A stretch of 64,000 bases of DNA from Cordylochernes scorpioides (Eukaryota; Arthropoda; Arachnida; Pseudoscorpiones; Chernetidae), in the NCBI GenBank assembly GCA_030710605.1, contig CP092882.1, forward strand, positions 23,074,446-23,138,445, given 5' to 3'. Positions 1-12,000 of the stretch are shown one piece after another; the stretch's first letter is position 1; each line of letters begins with the position of its first letter. The notes beneath the pieces were generated by a model. That model did no database searches. It saw nothing but the letters and a program-made list of their open reading frames with translations, and was not told the origin of the DNA. The position numbers were made by a program, and so were the translations under genes.

Positions 1-110
1 GCGCCAAAAGCGCGAAACGTGTTCGTGGATGGCTTTTCTTGATTTATCAAGAAATTGGGTTGGCCAAATATCAGGGAACGGGTTAATTCAATGTTTAGTT
101 GATTTCTGTT
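1..110 (+). ncRNA. Truncated hammerhead repeat, family A
   Basis: The window opens inside a hammerhead-type ribozyme repeat. Bases 1-13 form a stem II hairpin (GCGC, loop CAAAA, GCGC), followed by GAAA at 14-17, a short stem III segment ACGTGT, a GTT cleavage triplet ending at 23, and the 3' strand of stem I starting CGTGG. The CTGATGA half lies outside the window. The downstream text (TTTCTTGAT, then a near-palindromic TATCAAGAAA) matches the flank of the complete copy at 35177-35230, which supports membership of the family. This copy is more diverged than the other three. Confidence 0.6.
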
Positions 111-114
111 CCAC

Positions 115-245
115 CAGATGGCACTCTGCCTTCTGTAAAGCACATGTGCTCCTGGTCAGGATATGCCATTTTTATTTTTGATTTCAACACCTGATCTTTT
201 TATTTTTATTTTTTTATTTCGTTTTTTCAAAGTATTTATTGTAAG
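115..245. repeat. Dispersed repeat containing an ACATGTGCTCCTGG core
   Basis: The core around 140-165 (CACATGTGCTCCTGGTCAGG) recurs at 41285-41370 and 45325-45475, each time followed by a T-rich stretch with a short CACCTGA motif. At 45325-45475 two copies face each other as a foldback. No coding capacity is seen; probably a MITE or SINE-like remnant. Confidence 0.5.
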
Positions 246-347
246 TTTTATATTTAGCCGAACTTTCGAGCATTTCTGCCTTTCTACAGGAGTAAACATG
301 TTTCATTTAGTTATCTATTCCTGGCCTGTACATTGTTTTTATATGTA

Positions 348-562
348 CACTCATGAACAAAACTTGAGGAAGTAGAAAGTCTTTGATATCCCCGATTTTC
401 TTTTATTTTTAAGAAGACAGAGTCAATTTTGTTCACACTTGGTTATCTCGTGTTTTTTTTTTTTTTTCAATAAAGGTCACTGTAATATCTTTCAGAGTTA
501 TTGTCTAAATCCCGATATACATGCTAAAAGGTACAACTTCCTTAAGTTTTGTCCATGAATGT
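348..562. mobile_element. MITE family M1 with TA target site
   Basis: A roughly 215-bp non-coding element whose ends are inverted copies of one another (left ACTCATGAACAAAACTTGAG; right ends as its reverse complement near CTTAAGTTTTGTCCATGA). TA dinucleotides flank both ends, the pattern of Tc1/mariner-type MITEs. Other copies: 28532-28741, 37195-37388, 50401-50605, a half copy at 25495-25600, and one split by a LINE (45532-45670 plus 49299-49388). Confidence 0.7.
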
Positions 563-1199
563 ATATGTAGTTTTCATCTATGATAACATTATATCGTCAG
601 TAATTTAATATCTACCATATATTGGATATATATGTTCCAAAAGAGGCACCTCTTACTTTAAAATACATTAAAACAATGTGCATATTGGTCAATCATCCCA
701 GTGGTTTTAATGAAGAATATGAAACAACACTAGAGTCGTACCCCGAGACCATGGTATACATGTTGGCTTCTGTCTGAATTTTCCAAAACTGTTGTTGTGC
801 CACATTCTGCATTATCACCATAACGTTTTGTACTTGGGATGATAAACCACACACACACAAAATCCTTTATTAAGTCATACAGTCTTATACATGGATTTAC
901 CAAGGAATCTTCGAATAAAAAGAATATAAAAGAGTAAAAGCTAATCACATTTAATGTTAATAATGTATTATATTGGTTTTACATGTACAATATGGTACAT
1001 AAGATGTCCTAGATAGAAACAACAAGAAATACCAAGCCTAATGTAACTTCAAGATGGCCTTCAATAAAATCTACCACCAGAAAAGAAGGGAGCGCCACCT
1101 AGTAAGGTCGAATAACAGATCTCATTGACATTGTCCAAGAAGTTAAGAGAACATAAAAATAGAGCAGGCCAGTCATTGATTGGACACGGACACCCAAAA
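563..1199. other. A+T-rich stretch, nothing recognised
   Basis: No supported coding region, RNA gene or repeat boundary is visible here. A short open frame on the minus strand at 730-948 has no recognisable domain and the composition of non-coding DNA. Confidence 0.5.
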
Positions 1200-1494
1200 A
1201 GGTCCGCCCTCTCTGACGTCACCATTAGTATATACGCTGGGTTCCTTCTGAGTCCACAGACACAGTATAGACAGCAGCCAGGTCACCATGCTGCCAGATT
1301 AACCAGCGATCCCAGGACTCTCATAGTCCACCTCACCTTTCCGTGTGCTGTTCCCTCTAAACCTAGGTAACCATGTTCCTATGTTTGTGGTCTTCATTTA
1401 TCTTCAGGCTAGTGTGTTCCCACTTTAGGCCCATGACTGTATGTTGGATGAGGAGCCCGCTGCGACGAAGTCGGCTCCACACGTTACGACATAT
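1200..1494 (+). promoter_or_regulatory. Possible promoter-like segment (CRE plus TATA-like motif)
   Basis: A full CRE palindrome TGACGTCA sits at 1214-1221, and a TATATA-like motif follows about 15 bases later (around 1228-1235). The segment is more G+C-rich than its surroundings, and a donor-like CCTAG/GTAACC occurs near 1364-1372. No open reading frame of note follows before the gypsy element that starts at 1495. It may be an old LTR promoter, a host first exon, or chance. Confidence 0.25.
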
Positions 1495-1715
1495 TGTTGG
1501 CTTCCGTAGGCGTTTCTTACTGGGAAAAAGAAAGAGAGGATCCAATGAAATAATTTAGTAGTGTTTATTAGAACAAAATCATAATAGTGAACAACAAATA
1601 TAACAGAGAGTACCGTCGTCTTCCGGGTATTCCTTCTACTGGGGAGCTCGGATTCTATATTCTGTGCGTTTATAATCTGTTTATCTGTGGCTCTCTGGTC
1701 GGGATGGCGCCTACA
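1495..1715 (-). repeat. 3' LTR of gypsy element 1
   Basis: A 221-bp terminal repeat matching 6240-6460 with one visible difference (CTCT against CTCC near 1693). It starts TGTTGG and ends CCTACA on the plus strand, i.e. TG...CA in both directions. The pol frame runs into this LTR. Confidence 0.92.
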
Positions 1716-3934
1716 TTCGGCCATTCCTGGATTTCAATCGTCCTCGATTGAACCTTGCGTTGCAGGAACGTCGTGGGTTGCGTCGGGGGGTATCTTCTAC
1801 TTCTGGCTCCTCGTTCCTCTTCTCCATTTTTCACCATGCGGAAAAGTCTGCCTCCTTTGTAGCTGTAGTCGTTAATTCTATTTTGTTCTCCTACTGTCCT
1901 ATCACACGGGTCCTTTCGAAAGATCTGGATCAGGTCTCTCAATTCAGGGTCGGAATGCTGAATCATCAAGATTTGTTCTTCCAGTGTGATTGTGGGGCAC
2001 ACTTCAAGGTTTTTCTCCACGATTTCCTCCATCGTGTCTCTAGGGTCGTCGACTGGAGCTCTACTCATTCCGTCTACGTGGGCCATCTTCTCCCCTGGTT
2101 TATGTCGAATTTCGAAATCGTATTCCTGAATCAGATTGTACCATCGCGCTATCTGAGGATTTGTAGTCTTCTTCGCGTTCATGTAGACCAGTGCTTGGCA
2201 ATCTGTAACCACTGTAAACTTGATTCCTACGAGAAACTGACGTAGTCGATCCAAGGTCCACACTATCGCCATCAGCTCCAATTTGCTTGAGTGGTACATC
2301 TTCTCGGCCTCTGTTGTCTTCTTGCTCACACAGTAGACCAAGCGCCATTTGCAGTCTTCGTCCATCTGTAGCACCATTCCTGCTAATCCCTCAGCACTCG
2401 CATCGCAATGTACTTCTGTCTTGAGTTCAGGGTTGTAATGAGCTAGTACCGGATATTCGACCAGATCCTTTCGTAGTCCTCCAAATGACCTTCGCTGTTC
2501 TTCCTTCCATTCAAATTGTGAACCTTTCTTCGTAAGTCTGCTTAGCGGTTCTGCTTTCCTCGCGAAGTCCTTTACAAATCGTCTGAAGAAGTTCGTCAGT
2601 CCCAGAAAGCGTCGTATGTCGTGGACATTCTTGGGTTCTGGAAATTCTTCTATCGCCTTGATCTTTCTTGGGCCTGGCTTAAGTCCGCCTGTACTGATGA
2701 CATACCCTAAGAACTCAACTTCCCTCCTTCCGAACTCACATTTAGAGGGTTTCAGTGTCAACTTCGCTGATCTTATTCTTTCGAGGACTTCCCTCAACCT
2801 TTCGATCATCTCCCGCCAATCCTTTGCCGGGATAATCACGTCGTCGAGATAGCAGAATGCCTTCTTGTTCAGCAGTGGACCTAGGACAGTGTGCATCAGT
2901 CTTTGGAATTCAGCTGGTGCGTTGGCGAGTCCAAAAATCATCCTTTCGAATTGACCTGTATCATCTGGGGTGATGAATGCTGTCTTTAATTTTGCCTTAT
3001 CGGTCAGTGGTATCTGCAGATATCCATGCGCCAGATCCAGAGTGGTGAAGAATTTCGCATTCCTTAGGCCTTCCAGAAGGTCGTCTATCCTTGGTAATGG
3101 GAACTTGTCCTTAACTGTTTGAATGTTGAGTCTCCTATAATCTACCACCAGACGATGATCTCCAGTTTTCTTCCTCACAAGTAGGACGGGACTAGCGTAG
3201 GGTGATCTAGTTTCCGTGACTATTCCATTGTCCTTCCACTCTCTGACAATCTCCCTGATTGCTTCGCGTTCACTTGCAGTCGTCTTATACGGTCTCAGAC
3301 AGACTGGCTTGCTTCCATCAACCTCCTTAATGTCCATCTTGGTGACATCGGTGCAACCTAATTCCTCCATGCCAAGAGCGAAACAGTCTCTATACTCGTT
3401 TACTACATCTAGGATTTCTTGTCTCTCTTTCGAAGTCAGAGAATGATTGACGTTGATGTCCTCAGGCAGTATGGGGCGCTTACGTTTCATTTGGTCTTGT
3501 CCTTCCCTCTTCTCTTCATTTTTAGTCTGAAACGAATCCTCTGCGACGTCCAGGTTAACAACAATATCATCAAGGTTCAGTAGTTCAACTCGCCCTACAC
3601 ATTGGTTCTTCCTTACTCTCAACTTGCCCTTGCCAGCTGAGATGATGGGTACGGTCGTCTTTCCGTCGACCACTTCCAATAGGGAATCGACACAGGCGTC
3701 ATCTACTCCTGTGAACAATACATATCCGTCCTTTACCTCGTCTGTGATTGCACTTGTAAAGTTAATGGAGTCGCTCTCCAACTGAACAGTTTCGGTTGCT
3801 CTCAGTTCGATGCGACGCGACTTGATTTCTTCTTGCAGATTAGCAAACGGAAATTCGGATGAATAGCCAATATGCAAGTTTTTTACCGATTCTCGCGAAG
3901 GATACGTAGGGCAGATCTGTCCATGTTCTTCCAA
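1670..3934 (-). pseudogene. Gypsy pol: reverse transcriptase and RNase H, integrase deleted
   Basis: This 754-residue frame would copy element RNA into DNA in cytoplasmic particles. Reverse transcriptase spans roughly residues 235-430, with catalytic YLDD at 362-365 and the GLANAPAEFQ motif just before it. RNase H follows, with acidic residues D511, E553 and D578. The tail begins to look like the pre-integrase region (GGRLFRMVKNGEEER near residue 700) and then switches to unrelated sequence before stopping inside the LTR. The zinc-binding and D,D-35-E integrase domains, about 400 residues in this family, are gone, which implies a deletion joined near base 1830. The first methionine is arbitrary: the frame overlaps gag-protease by about 95 bases in a different phase, so it was probably made as a fusion. 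Confidence 0.88.
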
Positions 3935-5516
3935 TTAGTAGGTCATAAGGTTGGGCATCATCGTTAACAATGAATACAGCGATTTCTTTTCCGACTATGC
4001 CATCAATCTCCAGGTCGACTGTCGTCTTCCCAACGGTCCTGGCAGCTGGTGCAGTCTGGTTACCGATGCCGTACAGACTAGTCGAGTCTGGTTCGATGTC
4101 GACGCTGATCCTCCTTGCGACCGATTCTCTCATTAGACAACTGCTGCTCCCGGTGTCTATCATTGCCTTCACGGTTTCCTTGTTGTCGATCTTGACATCC
4201 TTCAAATATACATCTGGCGGGACAGTCTCCAGTCCTTCGACTTCCAGGTTGGCTACTTTTAGTCCTTCTTTGGGTCTTGTGCAATTCCTTTCCTTGTGTC
4301 CCGTTTGACCGCATCCTCGGCATGTCAACGTAGTCCTGGGTGCTGGGCAGTCTCTGGCAATGTGTCCAAACTGATTGCAGTTGAAGCACTTCGGTTCTCC
4401 CTTGTCGTTTCTGATTGCACGGTTGACCATTCTCCTCAAGGTGTTAGGGTACGTTTCACTGATTTCGTTCCTTGCAGCGTCTTGACCCGAAACATTCGTT
4501 CCTTGTTTAGTCTCTTTAACTTCGCTTTGGTTGGGGAATCTCGCAGATTTCTGCTGAAACGACGGTGGTATGAGGTGTTTCGCATTCCAATGCGGAGGTC
4601 CCATCTCGGTGCGAACATTTTCGTACTCGTCCAGTTTATCCGCCAACTCATCTGGGTTGTTTAACTTGGTCCAATCGTCAATGAGATGATTACGCAGCAC
4701 ATTTGGAACTTTTTTCTTTAGCTGGTTAGTGACGGACAAATCCTTTAGGGCGTCGAAATTTTCCACGTTCATTCCTTCGATCCATTCGTTGAAATATCCT
4801 CGCAATTCGAAAGCGAAGTCTCTCCAGGAACCCTTTTGAGATCTCTCGTGCTTCTCGAATTTTTGTCTGAATTGTTCGGGGCTCAACTTGTACCGTTTTA
4901 GGAGCAACCTTTTCACGAACCTATAATCGCCGCTTTGTTCTTCTGTTTCCCGAGCGATTAATTGAGTCATTTCGTAAGGTAGCAATCCTAGGAGGCTGAA
5001 CGCCCATTGGTCTTCATCCAATCCTAGTCGCTTTGCCTGTCTTTCGAAAAGAATTAGGTAAAAACTCAAATCATTGTCCTTCGACTCGTACTTGGGCATC
5101 AGTTTACGTATCTCGTAATGTGCGTCATTGCTGGTACTTCGAGACGTATCGTTGTTTCCGCGTGTAGTCTGGATGCGCAGCTTCTCAAGCTCGAATTCCA
5201 TTACCATTTGTTCTTTTCGTTCGATTCGTTCCCGATCCTCGATTCGTTTCCGATCCTCGATTCGTTCCCGTTCTATACGTTCTGCTTGCTCTGTTTGTGC
5301 TGTTTGTTCCATTCGCTCCCGTTCTGCTCGTTCTGTTTGTTCCCGTTCCTCGATCAGAGTCTCCAACAGTTGCTTTGCGAATTCTTCTTCGTAAGATTGA
5401 CTATTCAGGATAAGGCGTTTTAAGTCGACGATCCTGCTCTCTGGCGGTACTACCTCGCCGAGTTCATACGCCAACTTGCTCAAATCGCATTTCCTTACTT
5501 TCGCTAAGTAAGTCAT
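3840..5516 (-). pseudogene. Gypsy gag-protease
   Basis: Gag packages the element RNA, and the aspartic protease matures the polyprotein. I start at the ATG at 5516 (MTYLAKVRK); the ten upstream codons lack an ATG. In the frame numbered from 5546, an N-terminal leucine-rich segment is followed by a highly charged E/R-rich coiled-coil stretch (residues 66-120). Two CCHC zinc knuckles lie at 387-400 and 409-422, and the protease active site DTGS is at 464-467. Just after the conserved LLIGRTW motif, the frame loses phase at an A6 run near 3886-3891 and ends 16 residues later. Removing one A would carry the reading straight into pol, so a single-base insertion is the simplest explanation; a programmed shift is possible. 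Confidence 0.85.
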
Positions 5517-5689
5517 GTTTTTCAAAAGGAAAAATAAACAAGGCAAAGTTTTTTTTTTTAAATAAACAAATAAAACTGACTAAACCAAATACGTACTGTT
5601 TCAATTATTTCTTTAAACGAAATCAACTTTTCTTTGGTAATTTTGAGACAATACTTTTTTTTTCTTTTTACCGCGATACTTTGCGATAA

Positions 5690-6055
5690 TACTTTTTATT
5701 TGTTTCTTCAATTTACTTTAAAAATACTTTCTTTAGAATACTTTACTTTACTTTAAAATACTTTCTTTAGAATACTGTACTTTACTTTAAAATACTTTCT
5801 TTAAAATACTTCACTTTACTTTAAAATACTTTCTTTAAAATACTTCACTTTACTTTAAAATGCTTTCTTTAAAATACTTTCTTTAAAATACTTCACTTTA
5901 CTTTAAAATACTTTCTTTAAAATACTTCACTTTACTTTGAAATACTTTCTTTAAAATACTTCACTTTAAAATACTTCGCTTTACTTTAAAATGCTTACTT
6001 TAAAATACTTCACTTTACTTTAAAATGCTTACTTTAAAATACTTTCTTATCGAGA
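5690..6055. repeat. A+T-rich tandem repeat in gypsy 1 leader
   Basis: About ten imperfect copies of a unit of roughly 34 bases built from TTTAAAATACTTTCTTT and AAAATACTTCACTTTAC blocks. It lies between the 5' LTR and the gag start, where it forms the untranslated leader of the element. Copy number probably varies between insertions. Confidence 0.75.
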
Positions 6056-6239
6056 TGATTTTGCAATAATATTTTACCGAGGTGACTTGTAATAATACTT
6101 TTAGGAATAGGTAATTAAATTTCGTACATACCATGCAACTCCTCTTACGTTGATCGGTCACCGCGCCACGTCCTTCTCGTTTCCAAATTATTCCAGTGAA
6201 TCTTCAATTTTCTTCAGGACCATCCCACTTCTGAATTTC

Positions 6240-6460
6240 TGTTGGCTTCCGTAGGCGTTTCTTACTGGGAAAAAGAAAGAGAGGATCCAATGAAATAATT
6301 TAGTAGTGTTTATTAGAACAAAATCATAATAGTGAACAACAAATATAACAGAGAGTACCGTCGTCTTCCGGGTATTCCTTCTACTGGGGAGCTCGGATTC
6401 TATATTCTGTGCGTTTATAATCTGTTTATCTGTGGCTCCCTGGTCGGGATGGCGCCTACA
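6240..6460 (-). repeat. 5' LTR of gypsy element 1
   Basis: A 221-bp partner of 1495-1715. Transcription would start here and run toward lower coordinates. No TGG-type primer binding site directly abuts the LTR at 6239; a CAGAAGTGGGAT stretch begins six bases further in. Confidence 0.9.
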
Positions 6461-6464
6461 ATAT

Positions 6465-8797
6465 ATATAGGAAAACTTAATTACGACAATTAAGTTCATA
6501 TATAGATTGATCAGGGTAAATCTGATTAAAATATATTTCTTTATCGATAAACTAAAATACATTGTTTTAATGCATTATTAAAGAGGGAGGTTTACCTTTT
6601 GGTACATGAATACTGTTATATAATTAAAGTAAGTAAGAAAGGTGAATCCGTAACCAATTTAACTTTACATATTATTTATTATTAATAGCAATTATACAAA
6701 ACAAATCTTGGTATATATGTCTATACATGAAAACAACAAAAACAAAGAACATTATATACATACAAGTTCCTTTTCAAACACGAGCTCATATAGCCATTGT
6801 TAATCTGTGTAATATTCCAACAAATACCATCCCACTGCAACTCTACGTTATATTTCATATATAATAAAAGATTGCATTAAAATAATTGAAATTAACTAAA
6901 ATGAAAAGATACTCTACGTCCCTCCTTTCATAATAAAAATAACGTTAACTTTAGTCTAATTGAAATTGTAATAATTGGCATTTTAAGTGCAATTATGTTT
7001 ATATAACCTAAATATTTAAATCCTCCAAAATGTATATTTTTCAATCAAAATTTAAAAGTGTTCTTTAAATATTTTAAAACCTTTATATGGCATTTTTCAA
7101 ATTGCAATTAACATCGCACAAATTAAATATTAAATTCAGTTGATATAAATTATTTATAAATTAAACTTTCTATTAATATTAGAGATTGATATATTAACCT
7201 TTTATAAATTTTAATTAAATATTCTTTTGATAAAATATAATTACATTTGCAGTTAGTTATATATATTTTATATTGTAAATTTAAATTTCTAATAAGTAAT
7301 CTCTCTTAATTGTATAAATTAACATTTGAATTTAATTATATACGCATTTATATTTAGTTATAAATTAATAGATTAATACTGTTTCTAAATAATTTATTAT
7401 TTCATTCTCTCTTTGATTAAATATTATGTGAAAATAAACGCTATGGAATGTAACAATGGAAACAATTAAGCCTCAAATTTCCAATTTTATCTAAACTGTA
7501 GCCTCTATTTGTAATATAAAAAAATAACAAATTGAAATAAATTTATCTCAGCAGAACTAATCAAGCTACAACGCCTAATTACAATAGTACTGGGATTATA
7601 TTTACTATAATTACCATGTTAACAACAAGGAAGGATTTTATTTACAATCTCTGGCAAGGGTTTGTTGGGTCAACACGCTGAACAAATGGAGTGGCTAATT
7701 AATGGCATCGTCTGGCATTTTTTACGTTTACGTTTGGTCTACAAGTTCTATACGTACAGGTGACCGCGCTTTATTTTAACTTTATTGAACTTTTTTGATG
7801 TAAATCATATTTGAAAAAATTTAAAACCCACCAAAGCTGAATATTAAGATAATAAAAGCATATATTGGATAAAAATTTATTTTCATTTATTACATAATGT
7901 AATCAATAATTTCCAGGAATGATAAATATTCAGAGAAATACATACACAAAAGTATAAATCATATATATTTTTATTTACTCAAAACAAACACCCTTTATTC
8001 CACTTGTTTCATCTTTTTTCCATATATTTTTCTTATTTTATTTCAACACACAAAACGCAATATCCCAGCTAGGGATAATTGCGTCGATTTACATTTTTAA
8101 ACAGAAACAATTATATAAACTCATAAGAAAAAATAAGCATATCATATAAAATATGTATATTAAAACACTTCCTATAATCCGCTTTTTTCATGCTTCTAAA
8201 ATTATTCGTTTGAATTCTTCTTGATTTTAAAGAGATAGTTTTTAAGTTAAATCTATTTTAAAATATTCATTTTTGTCATACATAGACCCACCAAAAATTG
8301 AATTCGATAGCTATCAATTTGTTCAAATATTTAACAATAAAAGTGCAATGTATGATATAAAAAGGTTAGGGCAAATGCAATAAGATTTTTTTTTTAATTT
8401 ACAGAAAGATTATCAATGGAAAATTTGCATATATATTACATTATCTATCGCCGATATCGCCGATTACGTACAATATTTCATATGAATTTGGTAAAGAAGA
8501 ATTTTTGAATGCAATTATGCAAGTTTTTAAACGGAGCATACAAGTGTCTCCCACCTTTCTAAAATCAAATTTGAAATGATTTGAAAATGTCTTCACTAAG
8601 GCAAAAGCTTTGGTGATAAAACCTATCTCACTACGCTGATGATTGTTGGCAGTTGTAAAATTTAATCCTTATTTTTGCTTAGTTAATTTAGCTTTAGGTT
8701 AGCACAACCTAATGAAGCCATCACTGCAAACATTCAAATTAAACTTAAAAATGAGTAGAAACCAACTTAGTGTTGCTCACTGAAGTGGATACTAAGC
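6465..8797. other. A+T-rich intergenic DNA, nothing recognised
   Basis: About 2.3 kb of low-complexity A+T-rich DNA. I find no open frame of note, no tRNA-like block and no clear terminal repeats. Confidence 0.6.
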
Positions 8798-8801
8798 ATA
8801 T

Positions 8802-9025
8802 TGTAGAGTAGAATAAATTAAATAGAATTCGATGTTGAGATTAAATATAGTTTATTTAAAGTAAGGTTACAAAGAAGAGAATAACGGGAGCTAGCGCAGT
8901 ATGTTTACAAAATGGCAGCCAACGACAACCTAATCCGCGCATGCTCCCACTGTTCCACTGCGCGCGCACCTCCCGGGCCTCCCCCCGCGCATCCTTTCCA
9001 AATGGCGATGCATTCATATTTCACA
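8802..9025 (-). repeat. 3' LTR of gypsy element 2
   Basis: A 224-bp direct repeat of 13816-14039. The last codons of pol and its stop lie at the edge of this LTR (9021-9025). Confidence 0.95.
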
Positions 9026-12000
9026 GCCCTCCCTCCAGGATGTCGACAGCGTCCTCGCTGTCCCAGCTATTGTAGTCTCCGGTCACCAGCTGTTGGCCAG
9101 GATCTCTGTAGGGCTTCATCCGGAGCACATGGACGACGTCCTTCTGGCTGCGTCTCCTCCGTCTTGAACTTTGTTCCAGAGCTTCCACTTCATAATTCAC
9201 TTCCGACACCTTCCTCGTTATCTTATACGGCCCGAAGTATTTCTTTAGTAATTTCTCGGACAACCCTGTCTTTCGAACAGGGGTGAACACCCAGACGAGG
9301 TCCCCAACACGGTACTCAACAGATCGATGCACCTGGTCGTAATGGTACTTGTTATTCTCCTGGGCTCTCAAAATGTGTATCCGAGCGAGCTGCCGTGCTT
9401 CTTCTGCCTTGGTTACCATCTGATCTCCAAAGTCATGATCCGATGTTTCGTCTTCGTAAGGCAGCAGGACATCAAGGAGGGTCTCGGCCTCGCGACCATG
9501 AACCAAAAAGAAAGGAGAAAATCTGGTACTTCCTTGTTGGGCCGTGTTGTATGCAAAGATGACATACGGCAGAACGCTGTCCCAATCCCTCTGCTCGGCG
9601 TCCACATACATGGAGAGCATGTCACCCAGGGTCTTATTCAGCCTCTCTGTCAATCCGTTTGTTTGAGGGTGATAAGCCGTGGTGAACAGGTGGCTTATCT
9701 TGCAACGGGAAGTGACTTCTTTGACCATCTGAGACATGAAGGCCCGACCTCTGTCAGTTATTATTTCGCGTGGAGCGCCATGCTTCAAAATTACTTCTTC
9801 CAGTATGAAAGTCGCGATTTCTGCAGCCGTACCAGATGGCAGGGCTTTGGCGATTGCATATTTGGTCAAATAATCTGTACATACAATTATCCATCGATTT
9901 CCTTTGTCCGAAAGGGGAAACCTCCCAAGCAGGTCCATGCCTATTTTCTGGAACGGAAATGACGGGGGTTGAATGGGAATTAGTTTTCCAGCAGGCAGTT
10001 TGTTTTCTCCCTTTCTTCGCTGGCACTCCTTGCAATGGGCGACATAACGTCGAACGCTGTTGTAAAGTCCCGGCCAGAAGTATCTCTTTCTTATTCTGTC
10101 GTAGGTCCTTGCAAAACCTAGGTGGCCCGCGGTCGGAACATCGTGGAACTCCTTCAGGATATCTGGTCTCATACACTTCGGTATAACCAACAGCAAACGT
10201 CTACCCAATGGATCAAAATTACGCTTATAGAGTAGACCGTTCTTCATTTCGAATCTCTCGGCCCCTTCACCCTGGTTTAAGGCATTTGAAATTTTTGTTA
10301 TATCAGGATCTAGATTCTGTTGTTCTCTTACTAATGTAAGCGACGTCAGAGCAGGCGACTCTGGCAGCGGGTATCTCGATAGGCAATCCGCGTCTTTGTG
10401 CTTGACCCCGCTTTTATAGGTGATGGTTGCGTCGAAATCTTGCAGTTTGAGGGCCCATCTTGCTAGTCTTCCAGAAGGGTCCTTCAGACCAGCCAACCAG
10501 CACAAAGAATGATGGTCCGAAACAACCTCAAAGGGCCTTCCATATAAATATGGACGAAATTTTCCAATTGCCCAAATGACTGCTAGGCATTCTCGTTCAG
10601 TGGTGGAGTAGTTCTTTTCCGCCTTGGAAAGTGTTCTGGAGGCATAAGCAATAGGATTTTCTTGATTCTCCTGGATCTGTACCAGAACAGCACCCAAGCC
10701 GTAGCTACTGGCGTCGGTATGAAGTTTGGTGATGGCACTTTCTTTAAAATGTCCTAGTACCGGCTTCTGCATCAGAGCTTTCTTCAGGGACTCGAATGAA
10801 TCTTTTTGCTCTTGTGTCCAAATAAACTTTTGATCTTTTTTCAGAAGAATTTGTAGAGGAGCAGCGATTTTGGAGAAATTCTTGATAAACCTTCTGTAGT
10901 AGGAGCACAATCCTAAATAGCTTTGAATATCACAGACGGACTTGGGTACAGGGAACTTCTTTATGGCTTCGACCTTTTCGGAGTCGGGTTGTATGCCATC
11001 CTTATCTGCCACATGACCCAGGATTTTTATTCTTGTTGATCCAAACAGACATTTATCCGGATTGATTGTAAGCCCCGCTTGTTGAAGACAGCTCAGAACC
11101 TTAGACAGACGTTCTAAATGTTCCTCAAAGGTATCAGAGTAGACCACGATGTCGTCCAAATAGCACAAACAAATGTTCCACTTGAGGCCCATGAGCACAT
11201 TATCCATCATCCTTTCGAATGTGGCAGGCGCGTTGCACAATCCAAACGGCATTACCATGAACTCGTACAACCCATCCGGAGTAACAAAGGCAGTCTTCTC
11301 GCGGTCTCGCTCGTCCACCTCCACCTGCCAGTACCCGGTCTTCAGGTCCATGGTCGAGTAATACCTGGCGGATGACAGATGATCCAGAACGTCATCAATG
11401 CGGGGCAATGGATAAACGTCTTTCTTGGTGATGTGATTTAGCCGCCGGAAGTCCACGCAGAATCTCCATGTGCCGTCTTTCTTCTTGACCAGCACCACAG
11501 GGGCTGACCAGGGACTCTCAGATGGCTGAATTACTTTTCTTTCAAGCATGGTATCTACTTCCTTCTGCATTATTTCTCGCTCTCTTTTAGATACCCGATA
11601 TGGGCGCTGCTTTATAGGGGGATGGTCGCCGGTGTGAATTCTGTGCTTCACTCTGTTCTGTACCTTGTTTGCGTTTTTCATCGTGGGAAGGAAAACTCCT
11701 TTAAAAGACAACAGCAGCCCCATTAAATCTTCTTTTTTTTTCTTGGGCAGATCGGGGTTGATTAGAGATAACAGGTAGTCGCTGTGGTCATCTTCTCTTC
11801 TCTCCCTTGAAAAACTTTCCGGCTCCACACTCAAGAGGCACACGTGTTCCGTCTCAATATCGCACATCCTACCCAAGTTCATTCCTTTCGGAATCATTTG
11901 AGGTTGAAGTCCGCCGTTAGTTATCCAAATTTTTCCAATTCCTTCTTCAAATTCAATCAATGAAGAAGGAAATATCACGTCTTTTCGAATGAATAGTTCT

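Larger units (their letters stand above)
1495..6460 (-). mobile_element. Ty3/gypsy LTR retrotransposon 1, integrase-deleted
   Basis: A 4,966-bp LTR element transcribed on the minus strand. Its 221-bp LTRs (1495-1715 and 6240-6460) differ at one base that I could see and begin and end TG...CA. The same 4-bp sequence ATAT lies outside both ends (1491-1494 and 6461-6464), which marks a clean insertion. Inside, from 5' to 3' on the minus strand, are an A+T-rich tandem-repeat leader, gag with two zinc knuckles and a protease, then reverse transcriptase and RNase H. The integrase is missing, so the element could not integrate on its own. The near-identical LTRs suggest a young insertion of an already defective or hitch-hiking copy. 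Confidence 0.92.
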
